Source: Agrocybe praecox
Lineage: Eukaryota > Basidiomycota > Agaricomycetes > Agaricales > Agrocybaceae
Reading direction: 5' to 3'
Assembly: GCA_964017145.1 (NCBI GenBank)
Contig: OZ024840.1
Span: 4,340,001 to 4,404,000 of the forward strand
Length of the DNA stretch: 64,000 bases
The position numbers and the translations under genes are program-made. Shown piece by piece: positions 36,065 to 47,263 of this stretch (positions are counted from its first letter, which is position 1; each line of letters opens with the position of its first letter). Below the pieces are notes generated by a model. The model saw nothing but the letters and a program-made list of their open reading frames with translations. It ran no database searches and was not told where the DNA came from.

Positions 36065-37913
36065 ATGCCACAGACCTACCCAACACCCATAGGTGGCGCC
36101 GGATTAGTTCTGTCGTTCAGGCTTCAAAACAGGACGGTTCTTATCCTAGGATCAGGAGCACTTGCTGCGAGTCGAGCTTTCGCTGCTTTGGAAGCAGATG
36201 CGTCTGTCATTATTTTATCTCGAGGTCCTGCTTGCGAAGAGCTCAAATGGAGGGCGGATCACGGACAACTGCAGATTGTGGACTGGGATGACTTGCCCAG
36301 TTCATCCAACCACAACGACGCTCTCGACGCTTTTCTCGATACGATTCCCACCATAGCGCTTGTTATCGTTACGGATACTCTATCAATAGATCAGTCAAGG
36401 AACTACGGCTCTGCAGAAGAACTATATCACGTCTTTAGGTCTCGAAATATCCCTGTCAACACCACGGATATCCCTGACCTCTGTGATTTTACCTTTACAT
36501 CATCCCACCGATTTGAAAATTACGAAAATGGAGAAAAGACGTCGCTACAAGTTGGAGTCACCACGAACGGTCGAGGCTGTCGATTAGCTGGCCGTTTGCG
36601 GCGAGAAATTGTATCCAAACTCCCCAAAGAAGTTGGCGCCGCCGTAAAGAAAGTCGGGCAAATGCGAGATATGGCCAAAGATGGATGCGAAGAAACGATT
36701 GAGGAAGATGCGCTCGAAGATAGTGGTATTTTGACACCTAATCGTCCAGTCTCTTCGCGAAGCAATTCTGAAGATGCCACAGAATCCAGAAGGCGGAGGA
36801 TAAAATGGGTTGCCCAAGTCAGCGAATACTGGCCGATTTCTAAACTTGCGTCCATGTCGGAGGGAGAAATGAAGAATGTTCTCTCAGACGATAATACTTT
36901 ATCCCTCGCCAACGCCACAAGCCACAGTCTTTCCACCCAATCTCTGCATTTCGACTCTTTTTCTAAAATCGGCCAAATCCTCCTCGTGGGCTCTGGGCCA
37001 GGGCATCCTTCTCTCCTCACCATCGCCACCCATAAAGCTCTCACTCGATCGGCAGATCTTGTCCTTTCCGACAAACTCGTGCCGGATGCTGTATTGTCTC
37101 TAATACCGAAGCATGTCGAAGTCCGCATTGCAAGAAAGTTTCCAGGAAACGCTGAAGGCGCACAAATTGAGATGATGGAGGCCGCTGTTGAAGCTGCAAG
37201 GCGAGGGTTGACAGTCGTACGCGTACGTACACCTTTACTTCATCTCCTGTCTCATTCCTGACTGATAATCTCATGATTAAACATAGCTTAAGCAAGGTGA
37301 CCCCGTTGTATATGGTCGAGCGGGCGAAGAGGTGCTTTATTTCCGTTCTCATGGTTTTGAGCCTCTGGTCATACCAGGAGTGAGCTCCGCACTGGCTGCA
37401 CCAACGTTTGCCGGTATCCCGGTTACTCAGCGAGGCGTCGCGGAATCCTTCATCGTCTGTACAGGTGTCGGTAGAAGGGGCAAAGAAGTTCAATTGCCTG
37501 GATATGAACGAGGGCGGACACTCGTCGTTCTCATGGGCGTAGCACGTCTTGAACAAGTGATCAGTGCTCTCATCGATACCTCGGATGCTCAATCTCGTCG
37601 CGACGGCCGGCCTTATCCTCCACATACTCCTATCGCAATCATTGAACGCGCTTCAATGCCAGATCAAAGAGTGATATCTTCTACACTAAAGGACATAGTA
37701 CGTGCTTTGGACGGTAATGGCGAACAGCGTCCGCCTGGCATGATGGTCGTCGGGTGGTCAGTATTGGCTCTCAATGACCGAGGCGACATGGGAGTTTTGG
37801 ATGAAGGTAGTGAGGTTCAAGACGAAGCGCGGATACAGAGGTGGTTAGGAGGAATTGATGGCTTGCCTTGGAAAGTGAGAGAAGGAATCGAGACAGGGTG
37901 GGATAACCTCTGA
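36065..37913 (+). CDS. MET1: Uroporphyrinogen-III C-methyltransferase with Met8-like N-terminal domain
   Basis: Siroheme synthesis, needed for sulfite reductase and hence sulfate assimilation. Two exons (36065-37222, 37287-37913) join at 'TVVR|LKQGDPVVYGRAGEE' to give 594 aa. Residues about 15-190 resemble the Rossmann precorrin-2 dehydrogenase/ferrochelatase (Met8/CysG-B): 'RTVLILGSGALAASRAF', 'PVNTTDIPDLCDFTF', 'VGVTTNGRGCRLAGRLRREI'. From about residue 305 is the SAM-dependent methyltransferase (CysG-A/CobA): 'ILLVGSGPGHPSLLT', 'ALTRSADLVLSDKLVPD', 'QGDPVVYGRAGEE', 'VIPGVSSALAAPTFAGIPVT', 'RTLVVLMGVARLE'. Saccharomyces splits these between Met8 and Met1; here they are fused as in bacterial CysG. 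A Ser-rich linker separates the halves. Confidence 0.92.
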
Positions 37914-38276
37914 GCGATAAACAATGACATCAACAGGTACATGACTTTTTTTCACTCTTCTTCTATGTTTCTTCTCTTACTTACTCTTGTTGTGTCACTT
38001 TAGTTTTCTCGGTGTAGTCACTGTCGATTTGCTCATATAACGCGTTATCCTCACCGCGTCTGTCTGGTTGTCGTTGGTTAGGCTCGGATATAGCTTGTGT
38101 ACCTTCGTTAACCTGAACAAGGCCCAACGTAATTGTGAAGAAACCGAAATAACTTTAGAGCGAAAATTGCTCTTGAAAGCTAGCGACAGTTCTTCCTTTT
38201 CCATGTGGCTGAGGCACAAGTCAAAAACATACTCCAACGTAGTTGTAACGAGGGATAACAAAATTAGCAACTATCA
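37914..38276. other. Convergent intergenic region
   Basis: Between the stops of the MET1-like gene (+) and the first UstYa-like gene (-). No feature seen. Confidence 0.4.
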
Positions 38277-38985
38277 CTATTTTCCACTTTGCTTCTTCGT
38301 CCTTTCGTCATATTTCTCCGATTCTTGATTCCTTTTCACTTGATTATAAACTGCCTCCCAATCCTTACACTCGTACACGCCATGCCAATCGATGGGTTTT
38401 ATATGTGAGGCGAATTGGAAGGATTCGAGTTCCCAATCGCCATGACACATCACCGTTTGTCGCATATAATTTAAACAATGCCTGCCAAGCGCCGAAGGAC
38501 CAGCGTAACCGTTCGTTCGATCTTGAACCATGTCCCGGCGTATGATGTCCAGACATTTGAGTTGGTGCATCATCGCAACCGTAAAAGGTTGTTTGGATGG
38601 TCCAAGGTGGATGATACCATTTCCTGGTACCAGAGCACCCCATTCCGCTATGCCATCCTCTTCGTCCAATTTGTAATGTTTGGGGTTGTCGAAAGTCATC
38701 AACACCGACTTTCGTTCTATTGGCCAAACTTCGGGGTAGTCCTGTCCCACGTAACCTGAGAAAAAAATCCCGGGTGTTAAAGACGAAGAATACCCAAGAG
38801 CAATAAATATATGGTTTATCTCCACACTCACTGTGATCTCGCGTCAGATGAAATATTTGCTTCTTAACCCAGAAGATACCAAACAACTTGAGTGCGAAAC
38901 TTAGCGCGACGAATAGCAGACTGGTGCTCATGAGAGACAACGAGAAACCACGTCTCACCGAAGAGAACATTGAACATGAAGGCAA
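38277..38985 (-). CDS. UstYa-like (DUF3328) oxidase-type protein, copy 1
   Basis: DUF3328 proteins such as UstYa act in fungal peptide natural-product pathways, where they oxidise or cyclise ribosomal peptides; others have unknown roles. Exons 38985-38832 and 38755-38277 join to 210 aa. An N-terminal membrane anchor ('STSLLFVALSFALKLFGIFW') is followed by 'YVGQDYPEVWPIE', 'EWGALVPGNGIIHLGPSKQP', 'MMHQLKCLDIIRRDM', 'HCLNYMRQTVMCHGDWELE' and 'HGVYECKDWEAVYNQ'. The second HC-x-NY-x-RQ-xx-x-C motif is intact. The first motif reads HQLKC where the family has HQLHC, so one putative metal or catalytic His is missing. Any of three early ATGs could be the start. It heads an accessory block with a second UstYa gene at 49056. 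Confidence 0.85.
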
Positions 38986-39577
38986 TAATGTCGAACAATC
39001 TGGTCTATTTGTTGGTCGCGGGTGTCTATGTATTACTTGTTTGGGTGAAACTCAGGTCATCAGGTATCCCTCATCACCGAAAGGACATACGGTGGTCGTA
39101 TCTTTTTCTTTTTCACTTCCGTATTGGCATATCTCCTGACATGGTGGCGCTGGATGCCCGCATGCATCAACAAGGCGAGTTATTTTTGATCTTATGTATT
39201 CGCTGTTTTTTACAACTTAACAACAACTTATAGGGGATTGTATTTTGGCCGCTTAAACGAAGCTCAACGGTATGGCGCCAATTTTGTTCGGGCACAAGTT
39301 ATTTTGGCATTTGACGGGAATACCTGATTCTTTCGTTCCTAGAAACTATCTCTTCCCTCTCACGCAGCGCAGATGGACAGCACCGAATCCCATAACCGTC
39401 AAACATCAGATTGCCAAATTAGACACGCCACCAATTGTTGCTACTGTCTTCTATAACCTCGCAATTTCCACCTTGACTGACGAAGTATCACTAGATACAT
39501 AAAGCAAGTCAGTCGAGAAGCACAGAACCTCAGAACTGTGGGCGTCATAGTTTCCCTCCTAATTGTTGTATTACAGG
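38986..39577 (+). other. Divergent spacer with a possible small membrane ORF
   Basis: From ATG 38988 a frame encodes a clean hydrophobic anchor (SNNLVYLLVAGVYVLLVWV), then becomes ambiguous. A later segment after a TTATAG acceptor near 39233 reads 'GLYFGRLNEAQRYGANFVRA' and stops at once. This could be a small unrecognised gene or a fragment; I found no family match. It shares a promoter region with the UstYa-like gene on the other strand. Confidence 0.25.
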
Positions 39578-40801
39578 ATGTCTTCAGCATTGACTGTGTT
39601 CGAGCACTCGTACTACATTGGCAACTACTTCAGTGCAATTCTTTATGGTATGTGTGTCAGTTACGTCCATTAAGGGATACATTCTGATGCCGTTCTTGCA
39701 GGGGTGGACCTCGTCATGTATTTTATGACATTGCAGGGTCTTTTCCGCAAAGGAAATCACAACTCCGCCAAGAGCAGGAGATTCTTCTCGATTTACAGCA
39801 CCATACTTTTACTTCTTTTGACGATTGATATATCGGTCAATGCAGTATGGGGGGAGCAGATGTGGATTACGTTCCGCGACACTGCAGGCGGCGTACCTGG
39901 GTTCATTGCTACTCAAACTTCTGTCTGGTACCAGACCTTGGGCTCGTCGAGCGTTGTCGTTATGATATTCATGGGTGATGCTCTCCTGGTACGTCAAGTT
40001 CCAATTTATCTTATATACGTGTACAACATTCTGACCTCCACGATAATTTAGCTCTACCGCCTCTTCGTCATTTATGGGTCGAGCTATCTGGTGATAGCGC
40101 TACCAGTATTGGCTTACCTGGCTGCCTTCGGTGAGTAACGAGCTCAGTTTCTAAACTATCATCAGGCTAAAAGATTCCATCAGCTCTTGCTATTATCGAG
40201 TTAGTTCTCGCCGGAAAACCTAATGGCGATTTCTTCCATGGGCGTACGATCAACTTCGGCATACCGTACTATACGATTACTATCGTTTTCAACATCTTTG
40301 TGACCTTCTTTATCGTCTACCGCTTGATGACACTCGGAAAGGCTGTATCTCGGGCTCTCGGCCGGGACAGTGCTAGAATGTACACCAGCATAGCGTCAAT
40401 GCTCATTGAGTCTGCTGCTCCATACAGTATTTTTGGCATCATGTTTCTGATTCCCTATGCTATTGGGGATGGGACTGCGATATCTTTCGGTCAGGTCTGG
40501 GCGAAAATTGCTGTGCGTACCCCCTTCCTATCTTGTCTGACCTGTTCTTACAGTCTATATGTCCCACCTACAGTGTCTATCGCCACAACTGATCGTATTG
40601 AGGGTGGTCACCGGAAAGGCATGGGGACGCGAGATTATTACTCAAGCTCAGAGCCACGTGGAGTTTATTGTGCGACCAGCAGGCCATTCAACGGGCATCG
40701 AAATGCAGCGTCATGTCGAATACAGCCAAGGCGCCACCACACTCAATGACTCTGAAGGTACGGAAAAGTGGAACAGCTCAAAAAGTGTCATTTCGGCTTG
40801 A
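39578..40801 (+). CDS. Seven-helix membrane protein, copy 1
   Basis: Uncharacterised basidiomycete 7-TM protein. Exons read 'ALTVFEHSYYIGNYFSAILY', 'GVDLVMYFMTLQGLFRKG', 'STILLLLLTIDISVNAVWGE', 'VWYQTLGSSSVVVMIFMGDA', 'LYRLFVIYGSSYLVIALPVL', 'ALAIIELVLAGKPNGDFFHG', 'IPYYTITIVFNIFVTFFIVY' and 'SMLIESAAPYSIFGIMFLIP'. The last exon, joined at acceptor CTACAG (about 40572), restores 'LSPQLIVLRVVTGKAWGRE' and a cytosolic tail. Five exons. The ATG follows TTACAG directly, which looks like a splice acceptor, so a leader intron or an upstream start is possible. It is clearly paralogous to 46062-47263. Receptor-like topology, but no evidence for signalling. Confidence 0.75.
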
Positions 40802-42046
40802 AACACCACACCGTCTCTCCCATAATTACATCAATGGACAAACAAAAATCGTTGCATAATATGCGTAGTTTATAGTACCAGATGCCTGCCTATACATGTT
40901 CTCCCTCCCATATCCGTACTACGAATGTCTCCAGGGAATAATCCACTCGATTCGCCTTTCCTTTCCCTACTTGTTGATGTATCATAGCTTGTCAAGTCTT
41001 GCGCGTTTCAACGACGTTATTCTTTTCTTTTTTCATGGGTCAAGTAATTGATATAATGATACGGTAATAGGCTCGATTAAAAATAGATCGTACTGCAACA
41101 TAAGATAGGCGCCACATTGATGATCCTTATCTAGTCGCGAGTGCGTCCATATTCTTGGTCTTCACATTCTGGTTCAATAATAGATCATAAATAGCTGACA
41201 TTTTTATTTGCAGAAATGAAGTAGCATTCTCGATAACATATGGCATGGAAATGTAGAAGGAGTCGTAGCTTATACTCCGAGTCAGCTATCAAAGGATGAT
41301 CATCGCCGAAAAATTGGCCCCCGCTACTTGTTGCATGAATGGATAGTTTCATCTTTGGAATCTTTCAAAAATGTTGTCTCAAGACAAGAATATGGGCCAT
41401 GCTGAGAAAGGAAGGGACGCATTTGCAGTTGGCCTAACCGGTGACGGTCGTTTCCGTAAATCTTGCACGCGCCCTTTTTATTTGAAGGAGATAGCACCAG
41501 TTACGAAAGATGGTCAGAGGGAACGGAGGTTTTACATTTGAGACCGACGCGGCGTTATCTTCAGAGAGGAAACGAACGGAAGAGCCCTTGGCCTCTTTAA
41601 GTGTTCTTAAAATAGGCGATGCAAGGAATGATTAATTATTCTTGATGAACATACTAGCGTGTGGTAGCAAACGACACAATTAAATTGTGTTCATGGTACA
41701 CGTTGAACTGAATACATAAATAATTCATTTTCCCTGCTCCCAAATACATACATTAGGGTCATATCTACAGTAAGAAAACAATGATCAGGGCCGGTTTTAA
41801 CATCGTTTTCCTGTGCCTTTGAAGAAAACCCTTGACAGTGTCGGAAAGTGCGGATCCACACGACTTCATAAAGGGAAATTGCTCCAGAGATGTATTGCTT
41901 ATTTCAGGGTGTTGAAACATGTCGAACCTGCAGTATATCCCGATTATTCGAGCGAGATTGCGCCCTGAGTCATACTAAGTCAAAAATAACGCCATATGTG
42001 AAAAACGAATGGGGCACATCCTATTTCTATAGCAAATATGCAAAGG
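40802..42046. other. Intergenic region of about 1.2 kb
   Basis: No coding exon or repeat recognised. It separates the 7-TM gene from the secreted repeat-peptide gene. Confidence 0.4.
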
Positions 42047-42053
42047 TATAAGA
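42047..42053 (+). promoter_or_regulatory. TATA-like box (TATAAGA)
   Basis: Located 49 bases upstream of the ATG of the secreted repeat-peptide gene, in the right orientation. Consistent with a core promoter and a very short leader. Confidence 0.35.
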
Positions 42054-42095
42054 ACCAAAGTATAGCACCTATAGTCAGCGAGATTTTCCTGCGCC

Positions 42096-42609
42096 ATGTC
42101 GAGAACCGTCGCCTTTTCCGTTCGAGTCGTTCTTGTCATTGCATTCTCTGCGATGCTGGTGAACTCAGCACCACGTAGGGCTCTCCTTTCTACACCATAA
42201 ATTTTGTACTTACCCCACTGGAACTACAGTCCCCATGGAAGAGAGCGCTGGCTCTCTATTGCTGCGCTCCCCAGACCCCAAAGGTGCATAAAGTCCGCAA
42301 AGCTTTTACGAAAAATCTGATGAAGCTGTTTTCATAGTTGAAGCTGCTGCCAGTCGCGACAGAGTTCTTTTTCTCCGAGAACCCTCAGCAAATGGTAAGG
42401 GCATATCTTTTAAACTTTATTCAATTGGCTTATTCCTGGCGTTATAGTGGCTTCAGCCAACAATCGAGACCATGTTTTATTCTTGCGAGAGGCTGAGGCG
42501 TCTGGTACATATACCGGCTCCTTGCCTGATGTTATTTATTATCGTACTGATGATTATGTTAGAAGGCGCCAATCGAGTCGATGCTGTGTTCTTACGCCGC
42601 GACAATTAA
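42096..42609 (+). CDS. Secreted repeat peptide, one repeat per exon
   Basis: Five exons (42096-42174, 42230-42283, 42338-42394, 42448-42504, 42563-42609) join to 97 aa. All four introns are 53-58 bp, GT-AG and phase 1. Exon 1 encodes a signal peptide (VRVVLVIAFSAMLVNSAP). Exons 2-5 each encode one diverged repeat: exon 2 has GSLLLRS, exon 3 SRDRVLFLREP, exon 4 NRDHVLFLREA, exon 5 VDAVFLRRD. Exons 3 and 4 are both 57 nt (19 residues), as expected from symmetrical exon duplication. No cysteine or known domain. A dibasic site (LRR) occurs only in the last repeat, so classical Kex2 release of each repeat is not evident. It sits between two UstYa-like genes and two 7-TM genes. It could be a peptide precursor, a hydrophobin-like or repellent-type surface peptide, or an effector-like small secreted protein. 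Confidence 0.7.
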
Positions 42610-43760
42610 GCAAGGGATTCAACTTCTGCCAACAGGAACAACATCTCTTCTCGGTCTCCAAACTTTTAAACAGTGTATTTGTATCTTCCAAACCAGAGGA
42701 ATCGAGTAATGGGAATCCAGAATCTGTATAATGGTTAGGATAGACTGAATGTACTAATGAGACTCGTAAAATACTATGCTGTGGTTTCGATTTATTTTCT
42801 TCTTATCTACGTGTATGTTATTGCTATCTAGGGACACTGCTACTCAGGCCTTTAATAACTATTGACTTCGGATTGTATTCATCTCGAGATCTCAGGTTCT
42901 ACCGCCGCGGCATTTTTCATTAAATCATGCTATATTTATCTGACGATAATTATGCCGCAACCCTCCCTATCACCAGGTCAAAACGGTTAAAACTGGACAT
43001 CCACAGACTCGATTGTGGTTTGAACTTGGCGTGATCTCGTCATTGAGTGCCAAGTTAGAAATTTCTGTTCTCAAGATTTGGGGTAAGTATATGTAGTTCC
43101 CTTTTTTCAACTTTCCATAGACATATGTGACCCAATAGATTGTTCTAGTAAACTCAAACGCCATAGCTGTTACACATGACGCAGGCTTTGTTCTTTCGTT
43201 CTACGTTCCCACAGACTGGCGGGTTAGGGTGAAGAGTTGGGCAGAGTTAGGGGTCTGTCAGATTGTTTCCATACTAAGCGACAAAATCTTTAGCTGTCTT
43301 ACACCCAGTAAATTTTGATTCATCTATACACCTTGGGGGTAAACAGTATTTGCGATCTCTTAGGAACGCCGTGAATCCATTCGAAGAATGGTCGCGAAGT
43401 CCGAGAACAGTCACGGAACGGGGGACGTTGGCCGGCCCGGTTTGATGCGGAAGGACTGATTAAAAACCGGGTCCGATCAATAAGCGCCCAAAGTCCACCC
43501 GCCGGCTCCTGCCCGATCGCTATCCCGGAAACATATGCTAGGGCAATTTGAAGCTTCATTTACATAGAATTGCATAGATTAATGAAAGACTCATTCCGCC
43601 ACCATTTTCTCTCGCAACTGCACCGGAATTCGCACAGGACCGAATAACAACATTTTACGCGATGACATGATACATCGAGCCTATGAATTAACGGACCTGA
43701 ACGGAAGGAATGTTTGTTTGAAATCCTTGGCGGCGCTCTTAATATAAATGTTCAATTGGT
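42610..43760. other. Intergenic region of about 1.1 kb
   Basis: 3' flank of the repeat-peptide gene. A 79-codon minus-strand frame (43320-43559) starts with a signal-like MKLQIALAYVSGIAIG and has higher GC than its surroundings, but nothing else supports it. No other feature seen. Confidence 0.35.
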
Positions 43761-44897
43761 TTATAGAGATTTATGTTGAAATGTCACTAGGTTAACATGA
43801 CCACGGGTAACCCCAGACAATGACGCAACCCCCTGGGTGAGTGAGATGAGGAGAATCACAATCGAGACTCTCATAGAGTTTGATACTGATTTATGTAGAG
43901 CCCTAAAGATTTTAATAGTCAGCGCGTGGAACCAAAACGCTCGATAAAGAAATGACGAACCCCATGTCGCGTTCTGGTTTGACCAAACATCGATATTACA
44001 GGACAGCGTATCGCCTCTGCAGGATATCTGATATGCAAGAATCGTGCCAGACTTGCAGGGGAAATGGTCCAGTTCCACCTCTTCTCCAACTCTGGCCTCC
44101 AAAATCTGCAACTTTCTGACACAAGGCGGGCGAGTTGCCCAAGAGATCTCCCCCTCCTTTAAGGGTCGCTTGGCGGAGAGTTCGCAGATGTCCAGCTGGA
44201 CCACATCATCGGGTTCGGGCAAGGAGTAGAGATTTGGAAGGACTTCTCCTCGTTTAGGAAGGCGTACCGCAAGGGCACATCTTTCCATCCCGTAATCTAA
44301 GACATGGAACTGAACGATAGTGTGAACCTGAGAGAAAATAGGGCGATTGTGAGGGGAGTACTCTACAGGTACATCTGCCAAATATTTCTGGACTCACTGT
44401 GCTTGAAACCTTTAACCGGCGATCAGGAGGAGAAAGAAACCCAAAATCACTGAGCCATCGGTGTAAATCGATAGGAAAGTCTCTATCGGGCTCCGCTGAG
44501 CTGACCTGTGCGGAGAATCGAGGTTCGTTGGTTAGCTTTGGGTAGAAGCTAGATTTGACCTTTCGAGAACTGTACAACTCGTCCAAACCGATATACGGGT
44601 TTCTGAACTCCAAATTTTCCGGTTTATCCAAGTAGCGTGCGTGGAGGATGATCTTTATAACGACGGCGAAGGCGATGATATCCAACAGGAAGATGAGAGT
44701 TGTTGCTGCTCCTACGGCATAAGAGAGTTTGATATTATTCTGCGCGCCCTGACTCTTTGATTTCTCTGCAATAACGTGTTAAGTCTATAAACCTCAGCGT
44801 CATTGTCATACAGAGAATATTGCGTACCAGACTTGTATCCTTCATCCTCACTATTCTCAAGGAGTGCCGATAACTCGAAATCTTCTGCGTCGCTCAT
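43761..44897 (-). CDS. Single-pass membrane protein with conserved ectodomain
   Basis: Uncharacterised basidiomycete family. Exon 1 encodes an acidic cytosolic start 'MSDAEDFELSALLENSEDEG'. Exon 2 gives a transmembrane helix ('AATTLIFLLDIIAFAVVIKI') and a linker. Exon 3, joined at 'KVSST|VHTIVQFHVLDYGM', gives a probable beta-rich ectodomain: 'ERCALAVRLPKRGEVLP', 'LDICELSAKRPLKEGEISWA', 'RVGEEVELDHFPC', 'DTLSCNIDVWSNQNATWG'. The family core ends near that last motif. The extra 60 residues up to the stop at 43761 are hydrophobic and may belong to a missed intron, so the 3' end is uncertain. Divergent from the second 7-TM gene. Confidence 0.65.
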
Positions 44898-46061
44898 GAT
44901 TGAGACTTGGACACAGAAAAGGTAGGAGGGGGGATGGAAACTTGGAAAGTAAAGATAGTATATCCTAGACAGACAAACTCGTAAGGGGAAATGTCGATTT
45001 AGGACAATTCGCATTAATCAGAGGAATGTGCAGACAGATTCATTTCCGGGGGCTTGACAGACATACTTACATATGACTCTGGCCTTTGCCTATCTAAATC
45101 TTCGCAACACATGTCTAAACTCATATACGCAATGCCAACGTGGGCAGTTCCGCGACGCATTCTCTGAGTTCAAGGTGGACCGTCTGTGCGCAAGCGATGT
45201 GCTTTGATACCTAAGACAAAGAAACGACCTCGCCATTTCCCACATGGTAGATTTATAGATTCGTCAGCTCATCCTACCAAGATGAGGAAACCCTAGATTT
45301 CGAATCAACCGCTGGAAGCTAAGGTAAACGACGGACTTACCGATTGGCCACAAGGGTGATCAACACTGGAATTGAGCTATCTATCTTGAATCATGGCTCA
45401 CCAGAAATTCCTTTGACAAGACCTGGAGGCCTGGCTACTAAGCCGCAAAGCCATCTTTATCATATATGACTCATAGATGCAAGCTAACAAGGGCGAAGGA
45501 ATACGCGTACCGTCAACAAAATATGCTCTAAAAATATGTATCCCAATCTCTTTCGGGGAATGAAGTTATAGATTAGGTCAATCTTGCAGAAGTAAGGTAG
45601 GAAATCGCGGTTTCGGACTACGGGTGTAACAAGTTTGTCAACCTGAAACTCCGCTTAAACCTAAATTTAAAGTGTCGGCTTTCTACTTGGTGTGTCTCCA
45701 CTGCCACATCAGTAGTTGGCAAGCTACATTTTAGTCGACGTTGAGACAGATTTTCAACCAATTTCTTGCCAGGTGATGTCGTCATTTCATACGATTTTCA
45801 AGGATTTTCTCGTTGACAGGCAGCTGCCATTGATGATGGTGGTGTGATATTTACCGACAATGTGCTCATTCGGATTTGTGTAACCTGGAAACTTTATCTA
45901 CTACATTGTCACGTTTAACTACGCGGTGTTGACCCACACCCCAAAGTCGGATCTCTATCAGGACAGATGACCCTGAGTATGTTGGTTAAAGATGGAAGAT
46001 ATGACTTTCCCCATGACCTTCACGACTTTCCTTCTTTCTTTCTTCGGTGTCCAATCAAAGC
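44898..46061. other. Divergent intergenic region of about 1.2 kb
   Basis: Between the membrane protein gene (-) and the second 7-TM gene (+). No coding exon or repeat recognised; should contain both promoters. Confidence 0.4.
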
Positions 46062-47263
46062 ATGGCTATGACTTCTGGGACCTCACTGGTGTTTGAGCAC
46101 TCATTCTACATTGGTAGTTATATGGGCGGTATCATGTATGGTACGTTATACCTCAATAAACACTTCGAGTCATTATAATTTACGAATCAATAGGGTTTGA
46201 GTTGACACTTTATTTCATGATTGTCCGAGCTTTATTTCGAACAGGGAACAAGACTTCATTTCGCAGTAGGAGATTCTCAGCCGTTTACAGCACAGTTATC
46301 GTTCTTCTGAACACTATCGACGTGGTTTCTAACGCCTTTTGGGGAGAAGAAATGTGGATCACACATCGCAATATGCCTGGAGGTGTCCCGAAGTTCATAG
46401 CTACCGAAGTTTCTGTTTGGTACGAAACTTTGGGCTCTGTCGCCGTAGTGTGCTCCGTGTATATGGGAGATGCTCTTTTAGTACGTGGTGGAACCATGAT
46501 GTTAAATCGTCTTTTGGTGCAAACTAATTTTTTTCTAAATCTATTTATTTAGATTTACCGCCTGTTTGTAGTATACGGCAGGCGACGCATGGTGGTGTTC
46601 TTTCCTGTGATTGCATATTGCGCAGGGCTAGGTATGCGACATTTTTCAGCAAATCATCGAACCATGCTTAAGATTGTGCCGAAGCCTTAGCTATTCAACA
46701 GCTTATTGTGGCTGGAAAACCGGATGGAGATTTTTTCGGTATCGATAGCATCAAATTCGCAGTGTCCTATTATTCTATCACCATATCGCTCAACATTGTT
46801 TTGACTGTCTTCATTTGTATTCGTCTGTCTCGCATGTCGAAATGGTTTACGAGTACATTAGGCAAAGCAAACGGCAAGGTTTACAGTACGGCTGCTGCAA
46901 TTCTCGTCGAATCTGCGGCTCCTTACAGTATTCTTGGGCTTATGTATCTGATACCTTTTTCTCGTCAAGATGGAGTAGCTGTCCTCTTTGGCCAACTTTG
47001 GTCGAAAATGAGTGTAAGCATACCATTATCAATATTCGCAAACCTTCTGAAATACCGAATTTTTTTTACAGGGGATTGCTCCATTACTTATCATCCTTCG
47101 AGTCGTCAACGGAAGTGCGTGGAACAACGACAAATCGGAACAAATCAAAACACCTCTCGTTTTTTATACGCAGAATGATTACACTCTCCCGACTTCCGCA
47201 CCTCCAGATGGTGGCGGGTCACAGCCTATTCCTCTTCAGGAAATCCCGAACAAAATCCCGTAG
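46062..47263 (+). CDS. Seven-helix membrane protein, copy 2
   Basis: Paralog of the 39578-40801 gene with the same exon order. Matching segments include 'SLVFEHSFYIGSYMGGIMYG', 'FELTLYFMIVRALFRTGNKT', 'STVIVLLNTIDVVSNAFWGE', 'VSVWYETLGSVAVVCSVYMG', 'IYRLFVVYGRRRMVVFFPVI', 'ALAIQQLIVAGKPDGDFFGI', 'AAILVESAAPYSILGLMYLI' and 'GIAPLLIILRVVNGSAWNN'. The tail is short and polar, ending 'PLQEIPNKIP' (stop 47261-47263). Introns lie near 46141-46193, 46480-46552, 46633-46684 and 47012-47071. Function unknown. Repeated conservation of 'GDALL/I-YRLFV' and 'ESAAPYSI' between copies marks likely important loops. Confidence 0.78.

Noticed and set aside
38988..39240. Cytochrome P450 N-terminus
   Set aside because: Only the hydrophobic anchor fits; the proline hinge is weak and no other P450 motif follows.
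42448..42504. EAEA after an Arg, as in alpha-factor pheromone spacers
   Set aside because: Only one copy, no Lys-Arg Kex2 site before it, and basidiomycete pheromones are of the farnesylated a-factor type; probably coincidence.
43320..43559. Possible 79-aa secreted protein (minus strand)
   Set aside because: The signal-like start is the only support; no introns, cysteines or homologous features.
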